Assembly (NCBI RefSeq): GCF_000166055.1 | Contig: NC_014664.1 | Span: 2,697,501 to 2,761,500 of the forward strand | Source of the DNA: Rhodomicrobium vannielii ATCC 17100 | Lineage (GTDB): Bacteria; Pseudomonadota; Alphaproteobacteria; Rhizobiales; Rhodomicrobiaceae | Length of the DNA: 64,000 nt | Reading direction: 5' to 3' | Shown: one piece after another, positions 16,382-25,461 of the stretch | How the letters are laid out: the number at the start of each line of letters is the position of its first letter | Position numbering within the stretch: the first letter of the stretch is position 1 | Program-made: the position numbers and the translations under genes | Notes under the pieces: model-generated | Databases searched by the model: none | What the model saw: the letters and a program-made list of their open reading frames with translations, nothing else | What the model was told of the DNA's origin: nothing

Positions 16382-19017
16382 GCGGCGGGACGCTTCGTCT
16401 CCGTCTTCTTCCCTTCCGTTTCTTCCTCTTCAACCTTTCGTGGCGGCCCCATCAGCAGCGGTTGAAACAGTACCGCTGCCGCCATCGTTGACATGAGCGA
16501 CAGGGCCAACAACTCACCCATGCTTGACGTGCCGGGGTGCTTCGAAAGGTAGAGGCTTCCAAACGCCACCGCCGTCGTCATGCCGCTGAAGAAAACAGCG
16601 CGCGTGAGCGGCGAGGCGAGGAGGCCGCTTTTCCCGTCGCGCCACGCTATGATGTAATAAATCTTGAACGCGACGCCGACGCCGAGCAGCAGCGGCAGCG
16701 CGATGATGTTCGCGAAGTTCAGCGGCAGGTCCAGGATCACGCACAGTTCCAGCGTGACGGCGCACGCCAGCAGGAGCGGGAACAGCGTTAGCGCCACGTC
16801 GCGCACGCGCCGCAGGAAGATGAAAAGCAGGATCGAGATCGACGTCAGCGCCCAGAACCCCGCTTCGAGGAACGCATTGACGATGGTGTCGCCCGCTTCC
16901 TGAATGCCGATGGCTTCGCCCGTCGCGTTCGGTGCAACCGCAGTCACTTCATCCACGAAGCGGCGGAGGACGTCGTTATTCTCGGAGTCGCCGCTCGGCA
17001 AAACGGAGATGCGCACGCGACCGTCCGCCGTTTTCCAGTCGGAAACGAGGTGCGGCGGCAGCGAGGCGAGCGTCACCGTTCCGGGGTCGAAGCTCGTCCT
17101 GAGCGTGTTCAGCGTGATGTTGAGCGGGTCCACCAGCGCGGTGGCCGCGCGCGCCCGCGCCTCGGGCGATGCCTTGGAGAGCGCGGCGAGAGCATCAGAC
17201 AGCCGCTTGGCCGCCTCGACGCCTTCCTTCTGGCCGCGAACCCGCGAGATGATTACGCTCAGGAGGTTCGAGGTACCTTCAAGCTTCTCCGCGAGTTGGG
17301 CATCGGCTGGAGCAGGCTGGATCGCCTGCGGCTTGAGCACGCTTTCAAGCGTCGTGCCCGTCTGTGCGATCAACGCGCGCTTCTGGTCCTGATTGTCGGG
17401 GATGAAGGAGCTGAGCGACGTGGTGCGGGCCACCTCAGGCAGCGCCGCGATCTTCTTCGAAAGCGCGTCCGCCTCGGTCTGCGACGCGGTAAGCACCTCG
17501 ATGGTGCGGCCCGCCGTCTCAGGATCCTTCTTGAGATCGAGATAGGTCGCGACCGATTCCACGTTCGGGCTGCGAAGGTTCATCGGGTTGAAATCGAACC
17601 GCAGCCAATTGAGAAGCGGCAAACCGGCGAGCACCACGCACAAGGTGCCAACGAGGATCGGCCAGCGGTTGCGATCCATGAACTCATCGACCGGCTTAAG
17701 GAATGCGTAACCGAGCGGATGCGCCTCGGCGGGCGGGTTCAGCAATCGCAGCATCGCGGGGAGCACGGTGATGCTCGTCAGAAGGGCGACGAACATGCCC
17801 ATGCCCGCTATCAGGCCGAGTTCCGAAAGCCCCTTGTAGGCCGTGGGCGTGAAGGCGAGGAAGCCTGCGGCCGTAGCCATGGCGGCCAACGCGAGGCGGC
17901 TGCCGAGGTTCGACGCATTAGCCTTCAGCGCGCCTTGCAGATCGTCTTTTTCGAAGCGCTCCGCGCGATAGCCGACGCTGAATTGCAATCCGAAGTCGAC
18001 ACCGATGCCGACGAACAGCACGAAGAACGCGACGGAGATCGGATTGAAGGCGCCCACCGCTGCCAGCCCTAGCGCGGCCGTTATCGCAAGCCCCACGATC
18101 AGCGAGGTAAAGACGGCGAAAATGATCCGCCCCGAATGCAGTGCGAGCCAGAGAATAACGAGCACGGACAAGATGGTCAGCGTCCCGTGCATGCCCATGT
18201 CTTCCTTGAGCGTGCCGAACTCCTCATCGGAGATTGGGACTGGACCGGTCAGGCGCACGGTCACGCCCTGCTCGGGCAGGCCGAGTTCCGCCGCAGCCTT
18301 GCGGATCGCGTCGGAGGCTTCAAGGCCCGGCTGAAGCGCATTGTAGTCAAGGATCGGCACGATTTCGATAAGCTGCCGCTTGTCGCTCGTCTTCGACGCC
18401 TGACCGCTCAGCATCTCGCGCCAACTGAAATTGGCCGGACGACCTGCGGTGGCGTTTTCGATCGCCGTGGCCATCGAATTGAACTGCGGCGCAAGGCTGT
18501 TCAGCGTGACCTGCCGCCCCTGCACGCCTTGCGTTGTGAGCGTGATCGCGCTCATCACGCCGCGAAGGCTCGGATCGGCGGCTAGCGGTTCGAGCAGCGG
18601 CTTCGCGCGCGTCAACTGGCCAAGCGCGTCCTTAAGCTCGCTCTCGGAGAGGAAAAGGAAGCCATTCTTCTGGAAGAAGGGGCCGCCGGTCAGCTGCTGT
18701 ACGCTGCTGATGAGGGTCTTCTCTTCCAAAAGCCGGTGCGCGAGACGCTGCGCGGCCTGATCGGCGAGTTCCGGCGTCGGGCCGTCAACGACCGCGACGA
18801 TGGCAGATTCCACCTTCGGAAACGCCTTCGCGAACGCAACTTCGCGCTGTCGCCAGGGAAGCTCCGTCGAGATCAGCTTGCTGATATCCGTATTGATCGC
18901 GAAGTGCGCGGCAAAATAATAGCCGGATATGATCGTCAGGACGAGCGCTGCGGCCAGTACTCGCCAGGGATGGCGCGAACAGATATCGACGGTCTTTACT
19001 ATGGGCTCTTTGAGCAT
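16351..19017 (-). CDS. hpnN: Hopanoid RND transporter HpnN
   Basis: A protein of 888 residues in the MMPL/RND superfamily. N-terminal helix PWRVLAAALVLTIISGYYFA, a large periplasmic loop (about 40-270), a five-helix bundle (LTILSVLVILWLAL through SITVLPAMLRLL, with GIGVDFGLQFS in the core), a second periplasmic loop (about 460-720), and a second helix bundle (FWALTSISILLFIFL to AAVLFQPLLM). Two halves of this size fit HpnN, which moves hopanoids to the outer membrane in Rhodopseudomonas. Proximity of hpnO strengthens the call. The C-terminal tail is charged and cytoplasmic. Confidence 0.85.
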   Translation of the reverse strand: MLKEPIVKTVDICSRHPWRVLAAALVLTIISGYYFAAHFAINTDISKLISTELPWRQREVAFAKAFPKVESAIVAVVDGPTPELADQAAQRLAHRLLEEKTLISSVQQLTGGPFFQKNGFLFLSESELKDALGQLTRAKPLLEPLAADPSLRGVMSAITLTTQGVQGRQVTLNSLAPQFNSMATAIENATAGRPANFSWREMLSGQASKTSDKRQLIEIVPILDYNALQPGLEASDAIRKAAAELGLPEQGVTVRLTGPVPISDEEFGTLKEDMGMHGTLTILSVLVILWLALHSGRIIFAVFTSLIVGLAITAALGLAAVGAFNPISVAFFVLFVGIGVDFGLQFSVGYRAERFEKDDLQGALKANASNLGSRLALAAMATAAGFLAFTPTAYKGLSELGLIAGMGMFVALLTSITVLPAMLRLLNPPAEAHPLGYAFLKPVDEFMDRNRWPILVGTLCVVLAGLPLLNWLRFDFNPMNLRSPNVESVATYLDLKKDPETAGRTIEVLTASQTEADALSKKIAALPEVARTTSLSSFIPDNQDQKRALIAQTGTTLESVLKPQAIQPAPADAQLAEKLEGTSNLLSVIISRVRGQKEGVEAAKRLSDALAALSKASPEARARAATALVDPLNITLNTLRTSFDPGTVTLASLPPHLVSDWKTADGRVRISVLPSGDSENNDVLRRFVDEVTAVAPNATGEAIGIQEAGDTIVNAFLEAGFWALTSISILLFIFLRRVRDVALTLFPLLLACAVTLELCVILDLPLNFANIIALPLLLGVGVAFKIYYIIAWRDGKSGLLASPLTRAVFFSGMTTAVAFGSLYLSKHPGTSSMGELLALSLMSTMAAAVLFQPLLMGPPRKVEEEETEGKKTETKRPAAYLGSSEHTA

Positions 19018-19599
19018 TGCCTACCGTATTTGGATTGGTGCAACCGGCACTTCGACGCCGCGAACAATGCAGATATGTCCACGCTTGGCAACCGGAAAGC
19101 GTGATGGCGCGACGGATTGCAACCTGAGTTAAGACTTGGAGCGGGACACCATTCCAAGACGGCACTTTTCTGAAATAGGATTTTAGAACGGCAATCCAAG
19201 GCTTGCCCTCGCTCCACATTTTTCCCGGACGTGACCCGCATTGCTGCTATTTCGCGCATCTGTTGCAAATGAGGCACGATCGCGCAGCTTCGTGTAAACG
19301 AAGCTTGCATTGCTGTTAATGAGGAGAATGTTTTTGCGGCGTCCCGGTTCGACGAACTGAATTTCAATCGCCTTTCTGGTCTGCGGAAACCATCGCCAAA
19401 ACGGCACTTCAGTCATGACTTTTTGCGGGGCCGCCGCTAAGGCCATGGAACGCCGCCATTTTTTGGGCATGGTTTCGAATCTATCAAGAACACAACCTAG
19501 TTTTGCGATAAGTGCTTACACGCCAGTTTTTGTTCATGCCTGCCGGGCGGTGCTAGAAGCCCCTCCAGCAGAACGGGGAATCAGAGAGGGAAACCGGGC
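19018..19599. other. Divergent promoter region, no supported gene
   Basis: About 580 bases between the starts of hpnN (minus) and the GNAT-like gene (plus). Both promoters must be here. Short open frames on either strand carry no family motifs or ribosome binding sites. I see no strong hairpin or repeat. Confidence 0.5.
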
Positions 19600-20892
19600 A
19601 TGAGCGATCTCGTGAACGAGGAAGCCGCGGTTTTTGACGCAGGCGAATTGAACAGGGTCCGCCCCGCATTGAGGCGCGATGCCCCTGAAAGCGGCGTCCT
19701 ATACCGCGTTCCTTCGCGCGACTATGCACCGGAGGCCCGCACGTCACGCGGCCCCGACAGCGTCAGCGTGGCGACCTACGCGGAAATAGAGGCGTCCGGC
19801 GGCTGGGACACGGCTTTCAGCGGCCAGTACAAGGACGGACGCTATTACCGGATCGTGCAGGAAACCCTGCATCCCGAGCACAGCTACCGTTATTTCGTGC
19901 TGCGCGACCAAGCCGGGCGGCAAAAAGCGATCCAGCCCTTTTTCGTCCTCGATCAGGATATTCTCGCGGGCGCGAGCGGCACGATCAAGGCCGCCGTGGA
20001 CACTGTCCGGCACCGCTTTCCAAAGTTCCTCACACTCCGCACGCTGATGGTCGGCTGTATTGCCGGCGAAGGCCATCTGGACAACCGCGACGCTTTCGCC
20101 GATCCGAAAACGTGCTCGCTTCTCGCGCAGGCCACTCTCGACGAGGCGAAGAAGGAGCGCGCGGGCCTCATTGTCTTCAAGGAGTTTCCGTCCGCCTATC
20201 GCGAAGTGCTCGGTCATCTGAAAGACGATGGCTTCATATGCCTGCCGAGCTTGCCGATGGCGAGCCTGAGCACCGCGCACAAAGATTTCGACGCCTACAT
20301 GGCCGCGTCGCTCAGCCGAGCCACCCGCAAGGATCTGCGCCGCAAGTTCAAGGCCGCGCAGTCCGCCGGGCTGACCATGTCCGTGGTCGAAGACGTCACA
20401 CCCATCGTCGACGAGATCTATCCGCTGTATCTCAACGTCTATAACCGCTCGAAGCTGCATTTCGAGAAGCTGACGAAGGACTATCTCTGCGCGCTCGGCC
20501 AGCGCATGCCGGACCGCACGCGCTTCTTCGTCTGGCGGCGGGGCGACCGGATCGTCGCCTTCAACCTGTGCATGGTGCACAACGACGCGATCTACGACCA
20601 GTATATCGGACTCGATTACGAGGTGGCGCTCGATCTGCACCTCTACCATTACACGATCCGCGACATCATGAGCTGGGCGATGGCGAACGGCTACCAGCGC
20701 TATGTCAGCAACGGGCTGAACTACGACCCGAAGCATCATTTGCGCATGCAACTCGACCCGCTCGACCTTTACGCGCGGCACCGCTCGCCGGTCATCAACG
20801 CGGCGATGAAGGTCGTGCTGCCGTATCTTGAGCCGACCAAGTACGATCCGCACCTGAAGAAGTTCGCGAATTATTCCGATCTGCGGGCGTAG
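19600..20892 (+). CDS. GNAT/FemAB-like acyltransferase family protein
   Basis: A protein of 430 residues. The central and C-terminal parts (about 230-400) show the GNAT fold pattern of the BioF2/FemAB-like acetyltransferase group: SRATRKDLRRKFKAAQ, YPLYLNVYNRSKLHFEKLT, FFVWRRGDRIVAFNLCMVHND, and LYHYTIRDIMSWAMANGYQRY. Such proteins transfer acyl or aminoacyl groups, in some bacteria onto cell-wall or lipid substrates; the substrate here is unknown. An AGAGGG stands about ten bases before the ATG at 19600. It is divergent from hpnN, so a cell-envelope role is possible but not shown. Confidence 0.65.
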   Translation: MSDLVNEEAAVFDAGELNRVRPALRRDAPESGVLYRVPSRDYAPEARTSRGPDSVSVATYAEIEASGGWDTAFSGQYKDGRYYRIVQETLHPEHSYRYFVLRDQAGRQKAIQPFFVLDQDILAGASGTIKAAVDTVRHRFPKFLTLRTLMVGCIAGEGHLDNRDAFADPKTCSLLAQATLDEAKKERAGLIVFKEFPSAYREVLGHLKDDGFICLPSLPMASLSTAHKDFDAYMAASLSRATRKDLRRKFKAAQSAGLTMSVVEDVTPIVDEIYPLYLNVYNRSKLHFEKLTKDYLCALGQRMPDRTRFFVWRRGDRIVAFNLCMVHNDAIYDQYIGLDYEVALDLHLYHYTIRDIMSWAMANGYQRYVSNGLNYDPKHHLRMQLDPLDLYARHRSPVINAAMKVVLPYLEPTKYDPHLKKFANYSDLRA

Positions 20893-20953
20893 GAGCCGGG
20901 CGACGGGAGCGCGGCCAAGAGGACGAGGCACGACCTCGCCCGAATGCTTGCCA

Positions 20954-22522
20954 TTACCCCCGGATGAAGTCCGCGATCAGGCGCGGCGTCTTCTCGTTGA
21001 AGCCGATGACATCGAGCATACCGCCATCGTTCGTGTCGGCGATAGAGAACCCGCCCGAAGCCACGCCCGCGATAACGAGCTTTGCGGCAATGCCTGAGCG
21101 CGCCCGATACTCGCGCAGCGCGAGCGCGGGATGCACCGATTTCGCGCGCACCTCGCTGTCCGTGTAGACGACGAAGGCATCGACCTTGAGATCGTTTTCC
21201 AGCGCGTAGAGCATCGGCAGCGCGCAATCCACGGAATCGGATGAGTAGTTCGCGATTTCGCGCAGCGCCTCGGGCAATCGCATCGTGGCATTGATCCGCA
21301 CCGGCAAAAGCCGCTGTTCATCCGAACCGCTCGGCACGGCGAAGGCGGCGAGGTGGCACTCGCGCTCGATCGACGCCGAGACAAGCGCCATCGCGGCGAC
21401 CGCATCGCGCGCGCTCAGGCCCGTGCCGACGACATGGCTCGCGCCCATCGAATAGGAACCGTCGACGGCGATCAGGAGCCGCTTGCCGGTCGTCTCGGCA
21501 TTCGCAAAAGCCGCGTGGAAGGCCGCTTCGAGCGCGTCCACGACCTGCGGCAGCGGCTCCCATGTCAGCTTCTCCGCGTTGTCGCTCCCCCTCCGGTAGT
21601 CGTCGAGCGCGAGCAGGAAGGCAAACGGATGCAGATGCGAATGCCAGACGCGGGTGATGTCCCGCAGCGACGGCATGATGAGATTCAGCCCCTCGCCGGA
21701 GGATTTTAGCACGCCCGTCGCGGTAAGGCGGCCAAGCTCGCGCAGCAAGGTTTTCACGGGCATGCGTTCGACGACCGCGCGCAGCACCTTCTCATCGCGC
21801 CGCCAGTGCTTCGGCACCGTCTCGATTGGGAGATCATGCGCAGCGATCAGCGCCGCCGCCTCGTCAGCCGTCTTGGCATGCTGCAAGGCGACATAGCCTT
21901 TCACCACGGACGGCAGCGCGGGGCTCGTCTTTTCGGTCGCGACCCAATCGTAAAGCGCTTTGCGTGCCGGGTCCGCCGCGAGGGGCTGCGAAAGCCGGAT
22001 AAGATCTCGATGCGTCCACCCGCCCCGCTGGCGGCTGGTCACGATCTGCCGCGCGAGGTCGTCGGTCTTCTGCTCTGCGTACCACAAAGCCACCGCGCGC
22101 TTCGTCGTCGGGTCGAACCCGCGCAAACCCTGCGCCGCCTCGGCAAACTGGAAGATGTGCTCCGTCGTCCGGCACACCCGTGGGAGGGCGGCGACGGCGG
22201 CGCGCTTCACGGCCGCGTTGCCATGTACGGCGGCGAGTGCCAGCGCGAAAACGGCGGGCGCGTTCGAAGGGGCGCGCGAGGTGAGGCTTTTCTCCTCGAT
22301 CACCGAAACAGCATGCGCGCCACCGACTTCGATCGAACGAAGCACGGCCGGAATATGCTCGGCGTTTAGCGCCCGCTCCCGCGCCACATACCGCCCGTTC
22401 TCCGAGCCGAGAATGAGGAAGCGCTCAAACCGCGACCAGTCGTTCATCGGGAAAGGCAGAGCAACGGTGTCCACGACGCGCGGCTTGATGCGGCGCAGCA
22501 AGAACTTCCTGTAATCGAACAT
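20954..22522 (-). CDS. rsr: TROVE-domain protein (Ro60/Rsr orthologue)
   Basis: A protein of 522 residues. The N-terminal two thirds form the helical-repeat TROVE ring (ENGRYVARERALNAEHIPAVLRSIE, GGWTHRDLIRLSQPL, LRELGRLTATGVL), and the C-terminal third is a von Willebrand A domain with the MIDAS motif DGSYSMG and a following VVYTDSEV. Ro60 family proteins bind Y RNAs and misfolded RNAs, and in bacteria scaffold exonucleases for rRNA decay under stress. The start at 22522 (MFDYRKFLL) has GAGGTG eight bases upstream; a GTG nine bases earlier is less likely. No rtcBA genes are in the window. Confidence 0.88.
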   Translation of the reverse strand: MFDYRKFLLRRIKPRVVDTVALPFPMNDWSRFERFLILGSENGRYVARERALNAEHIPAVLRSIEVGGAHAVSVIEEKSLTSRAPSNAPAVFALALAAVHGNAAVKRAAVAALPRVCRTTEHIFQFAEAAQGLRGFDPTTKRAVALWYAEQKTDDLARQIVTSRQRGGWTHRDLIRLSQPLAADPARKALYDWVATEKTSPALPSVVKGYVALQHAKTADEAAALIAAHDLPIETVPKHWRRDEKVLRAVVERMPVKTLLRELGRLTATGVLKSSGEGLNLIMPSLRDITRVWHSHLHPFAFLLALDDYRRGSDNAEKLTWEPLPQVVDALEAAFHAAFANAETTGKRLLIAVDGSYSMGASHVVGTGLSARDAVAAMALVSASIERECHLAAFAVPSGSDEQRLLPVRINATMRLPEALREIANYSSDSVDCALPMLYALENDLKVDAFVVYTDSEVRAKSVHPALALREYRARSGIAAKLVIAGVASGGFSIADTNDGGMLDVIGFNEKTPRLIADFIRG

Positions 22523-22565
22523 GCAGCCCACCTCGAGCGAAAAAGGATTGCTGCTCCTGTCCTAG

Positions 22566-22620
22566 AAAAAAATCGAGGCGCGCGGGCGGGCAATGTGGTG
22601 CGGCGAATCGGCTCGCCTCT
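22566..22620 (-). terminator. Terminator-like hairpin with U7 downstream of cobF
   Basis: On the minus strand GAGGCG (22619-22614) can pair with CGCCTC (22580-22575) around a GC-rich loop, followed by seven consecutive U residues (22572-22566). It lies about 100 bases beyond the cobF stop and about 45 bases before the rsr start. It probably ends the cobF transcript, or an unannotated small RNA in between. The stem is short, so confidence is moderate. Confidence 0.4.
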
Positions 22621-22716
22621 GGATTGAGCATGCGTTCGAAGCCCAAAAGCGGCGCGGACGCGCGTTTCGGCCCGCCTCAGAGCCGTCGCCACGATGCGCC
22701 GCGGCGGCAGTCGGCC

Positions 22717-23493
22717 CTACTCCGCTTGCTCCGACGCTCCACCGACACGCCGCATGAGATAGGTGTCCATGATCCATCCGTGCTTCTCGCGGGCCTCGGC
22801 GCGAAGCCGCTCGATCTCGCCGCACACCTCCGAAAGCCGCCCGGCGACGAGAATTTCGTCCTTCGTGCCGAGATAGGCGCCCCAATAGATCTCGACCGTC
22901 TCCGGCTCCGGCACGCGCGTGAAGCTCACCGTGCCGTCGAGCATGACGACGACGCTGCCCGGATGGCGCGGGAAGTCCTCGCCGAGCCGCCGCCCCGTGG
23001 TGATGAGCACCGGCTCGGCGATGCGGTTCAGCGGGATCTTGTGTTGCGCGGCAAGCGCCTGGATCGCGCCGATGCCGGGGATAACCTCGTGCTCGAACGC
23101 GACGCCCTTCGCGAGAAGCCGGTCGAGCAGGCGAAGCGTGCTGTCATACACCGCCGGATCGCCCCATACGAGAAACGCGCCCGTTTCGTCCGGCCCGAGC
23201 GCCTCCGCGAACAGCCGCTCGTAGCTGGCCTCGATGGCGGCGTGCCATTCGTCCACATTCGCGCGATAGTCGGGCGTTTCTGCGCGGCGCGGGATCGGTA
23301 CGACCACCTCGCGAAAGCGAGGCTCGCGGATGAAGCGCGCGCAGACCTCCTCGCGAAACAGGCGCAGCGCGGCCTTTTCCGTGCCCTTGTCCGGGATGAA
23401 GAACACGTCGGCGCGGTTCAGCGCCTCGATGGCCTGCACGGTGAGGTAATCCGGGTTTCCGGCCCCGATGCCGATGACGAGAATTTTGCGCAT
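22717..23493 (-). CDS. cobF: Precorrin-6A synthase (deacetylating) CobF
   Basis: A protein of 258 residues of the tetrapyrrole methylase fold. MRKILVIGIGAGNPDYLTVQAI gives the SAM-binding start typical of CobF, FLVWGDPAVYDS is the GxPxxY-like motif, and EVIPGIGAIQALAAQHKIPLNRI matches the family centre. In the aerobic B12 pathway it methylates C1 of precorrin-5 with loss of the acetyl group. The ATG at 23493 is the family start. The gene lies directly downstream of the dipicolinate-synthase-like gene (11-base gap) and is probably co-transcribed with it. Presence of CobF implies the oxygen-dependent route to cobalamin. Confidence 0.92.
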   Translation of the reverse strand: MRKILVIGIGAGNPDYLTVQAIEALNRADVFFIPDKGTEKAALRLFREEVCARFIREPRFREVVVPIPRRAETPDYRANVDEWHAAIEASYERLFAEALGPDETGAFLVWGDPAVYDSTLRLLDRLLAKGVAFEHEVIPGIGAIQALAAQHKIPLNRIAEPVLITTGRRLGEDFPRHPGSVVVMLDGTVSFTRVPEPETVEIYWGAYLGTKDEILVAGRLSEVCGEIERLRAEAREKHGWIMDTYLMRRVGGASEQAE

Positions 23494-23504
23494 CGCCTGT
23501 GGGC

Positions 23505-24467
23505 TCAGCTTTCGTTCTGTTCGAGCGACGCGATAAGCCCGCCGATCACGGACCAATAGGCCTGACCAAGCGGCGGCACACGGCGCATGATGCCGCGCGC
23601 CCAGATCGCCTTGCGGCCGAGTTGTTTGGCGAGTTGGAAATCGACGCTGCCCGGTGGGTCCGCAAGATCGACCACGAGCGCGTGATCCGGCAGGCTGCCG
23701 AGTTCGCGCGCGTCGACCACCGGGCCGTTGATGGTGGAGAAGATCGCGTCGAACTTCGGCGACTTCACCGGCAAGTCCGAAAGCGGGAGCACCGTAACGC
23801 CGGGAAAGGCGTCGTCCAGCCCGCGTTCATTCGTTGCGAGATGCACGCGCGCGCCCGCAGACGACAGCCGCAGGATCAGCAAATCCGGGATGCGCTCGCT
23901 CGCGATGACGCAGACCCTGGAGCCTTGAAGCTGCGTCCCGGCCTTTTCGACGCGGACAAAAAGCTCGTCCATGGCCTCGGAGGCGGCGTCGAGGATCGGC
24001 CGAAGCCCGTCTTCATAGCTGTGGACGGTGAGACCCAGCGCAGCGGCATGTCGCGTGAGCGCGGCGTCGGTGCGCGGAGCGATCAGATGTGCGCCTGCGC
24101 TCATACCGCCCAGCGCGGAGCCGTAGGCACGTTCCGGCGCGAAGCTTGCGCTTGCCTGCGCGGATTGCCCCGGCGCGGAAACCGGCAGGATCGCATAGCG
24201 CGCGCCCTTCACGACCGAAGCCGGATCGGGGTACGCCGCGACGGTGCGGAGTTTCGGTTGGAGCGGCGCGCCGAGGATCGCGACCTTGGCGCCAGCCGTC
24301 GCCGCGTTCCGGGCGATGGCGCGGTCGAGCCGCTGCGTGCCGAGCACGCCGAGCGTCACGTTCGCCCATTGAGGCGCGACCACAGTCTGCGGCGCGGTGT
24401 AGACTGTATTCCGGCAACCCGTCGCGTTGTCGTATTCGCCTTCCCAGTCCGAATCCATGCGGCCCAT
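23505..24467 (-). CDS. Rossmann-fold protein resembling dipicolinate synthase subunit A
   Basis: A protein of 320 residues (start 24467 or 24458; no strong ribosome binding site at either). The layout resembles DpaA/SpoVFA: an N-terminal Rossmann unit (LGVLGTQRLDRAIARNAATAGAKV, RYAILPVSAPG), a linker SYEDGLRPILDAASEAMDELF, a second Rossmann unit (GSRVCVIASERIPDLLI), and DHALVVDLADPPGSVDFQLAKQLGRKAI, close to the DpaA pattern. In spore formers this subunit works with SpoVFB to make dipicolinate. The second Rossmann unit lacks a classical GxGxxG. No partner subunit is adjacent; the neighbour is cobF, so its substrate is unknown. Confidence 0.5.
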   Translation of the reverse strand: MGRMDSDWEGEYDNATGCRNTVYTAPQTVVAPQWANVTLGVLGTQRLDRAIARNAATAGAKVAILGAPLQPKLRTVAAYPDPASVVKGARYAILPVSAPGQSAQASASFAPERAYGSALGGMSAGAHLIAPRTDAALTRHAAALGLTVHSYEDGLRPILDAASEAMDELFVRVEKAGTQLQGSRVCVIASERIPDLLILRLSSAGARVHLATNERGLDDAFPGVTVLPLSDLPVKSPKFDAIFSTINGPVVDARELGSLPDHALVVDLADPPGSVDFQLAKQLGRKAIWARGIMRRVPPLGQAYWSVIGGLIASLEQNES

Positions 24468-24909
24468 GGTTGGAAAGCCCGACGGTGATCCTAGGCGGGG
24501 GCGAGGCACGCGCGCGGACGGCGAGGGCGACGGCACGCCCGGCTTGCGGCGAACGCGGATCGTTCTTGGCGCGATGAGGCGCGCGATCCTTGCTAAGCTG
24601 CGCGACCAGAAATCAGAAGACACGATGCTTCCCGATGGGTTCGACTTGCATGAAATCGGTGAGGTGCGCGCCGTTGCGCGCTGCTGTTGGCTTATTGTGC
24701 GAAAAGCGGCGTCTTTCGGCAACTCAAACTTACGGGCTGATCGCGCCCATTACCGCCGCCGACAGGTATTGCGAGGTTGATGGCTCCTCAGAAAAAATCT
24801 TTCTTAATCGCCTCCTATAAAGACGAAAAATCGAATGCGGTTCCCTGTCCGGGTTTGTCTTCAAACTCGCGACGCGCTACTCGCATTCGCGAAATGGGAG
24901 GGAGAGACT
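24468..24909. other. Divergent promoter region, no supported gene
   Basis: About 440 bases between the starts of the dipicolinate-synthase-like gene (minus) and the GyrI-like gene (plus). It should hold both promoters. Open frames here are antisense or out-of-frame continuations without family features. No hairpin or repeat stands out. Confidence 0.5.
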
Positions 24910-25368
24910 ATGCAAATCAAGGAAACTCCTGACATGTGGGCGCTGCGGCTCACCAAGCGCCTTTGCATTCCCGAGGTGAAACAAGCCGCGCAGGAGTGCG
25001 GGCGGATCATAGAAAACGCGATTGCGTCTGCGGATTTGACGCCATCGGGGCCGTGGCTATTCATCGCCCAGAACCTGCCCAAGACCGGCAAGATGCCGTT
25101 CGACTGGGCTATCTGCCGACCGATCGAGAGGCCGAACGGGTATCGGGGCGCGATCGAACTCGTCCATCTCGAACCGATCATCGTTGCATCAGCCGTTCAT
25201 CAAGGCTCTTTGCGGACCCTTTTCACGCAAGGCTATGCACCGCTCGTCGCCGAGATCGAACGATCACGGCACGTTTTTTCCGGTGAAAGCCGGGAAGTCT
25301 ATCATGATTGGAACGGGCCAGGAGCGGCTTACCAGCGGATCGAAATCCAGTTCGGTTTGTCGCGATAA
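24910..25368 (+). CDS. GyrI-like effector-binding domain protein
   Basis: A protein of 152 residues beginning MQIKETPDMWALRLTKRLCI, with a purine-rich GGGAGGGAGAG just before the ATG at 24910. The pattern SGPWLFIAQNLPK, an inner duplicated alpha-beta unit, and the closing REVYHDWNGP followed by IEIQFGL fit the GyrI-like small-molecule-binding domain, also found on AraC-type regulators. Stand-alone forms bind or hydrolyse small hydrophobic compounds, or inhibit other proteins. There is no DNA-binding domain. It is followed by a strong terminator and faces bchE. The ligand is unknown. Confidence 0.6.
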   Translation: MQIKETPDMWALRLTKRLCIPEVKQAAQECGRIIENAIASADLTPSGPWLFIAQNLPKTGKMPFDWAICRPIERPNGYRGAIELVHLEPIIVASAVHQGSLRTLFTQGYAPLVAEIERSRHVFSGESREVYHDWNGPGAAYQRIEIQFGLSR

Positions 25369-25390
25369 CGAACCGATGGAACGCAGGCAT

Positions 25391-25414
25391 AAAAAAGGCC
25401 GGGCGAACCCGGCC
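25391..25414 (-). terminator. Rho-independent terminator of bchE
   Basis: On the minus strand GGCCGGGTTCGCCCGGCC (25414-25397) forms a perfect seven-base-pair stem with a four-base loop, followed by six U residues (25396-25391). It lies about 45 bases after the bchE stop. Confidence 0.9.
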
Positions 25415-25428
25415 TCGGAAGATTGGGA

Positions 25429-25460
25429 GCGCCGCCATATCCGGCGGCGCTTCTCTTTTC
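25429..25460 (+). terminator. Rho-independent terminator of the GyrI-like gene
   Basis: GCGCCGCC (25429-25436) pairs perfectly with GGCGGCGC (25443-25450) around a six-base loop and is followed by ttctctttt. It stands about 60 bases after the gene's stop. Together with the bchE terminator it makes a back-to-back terminator pair between convergent genes. Confidence 0.8.
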
Positions 25461-25461
25461 T

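Noticed and set aside
19183-19470. Minus-strand frame of 95 codons upstream of hpnN
   Set aside because: No motif or ribosome site, and it occupies the expected divergent promoter region.
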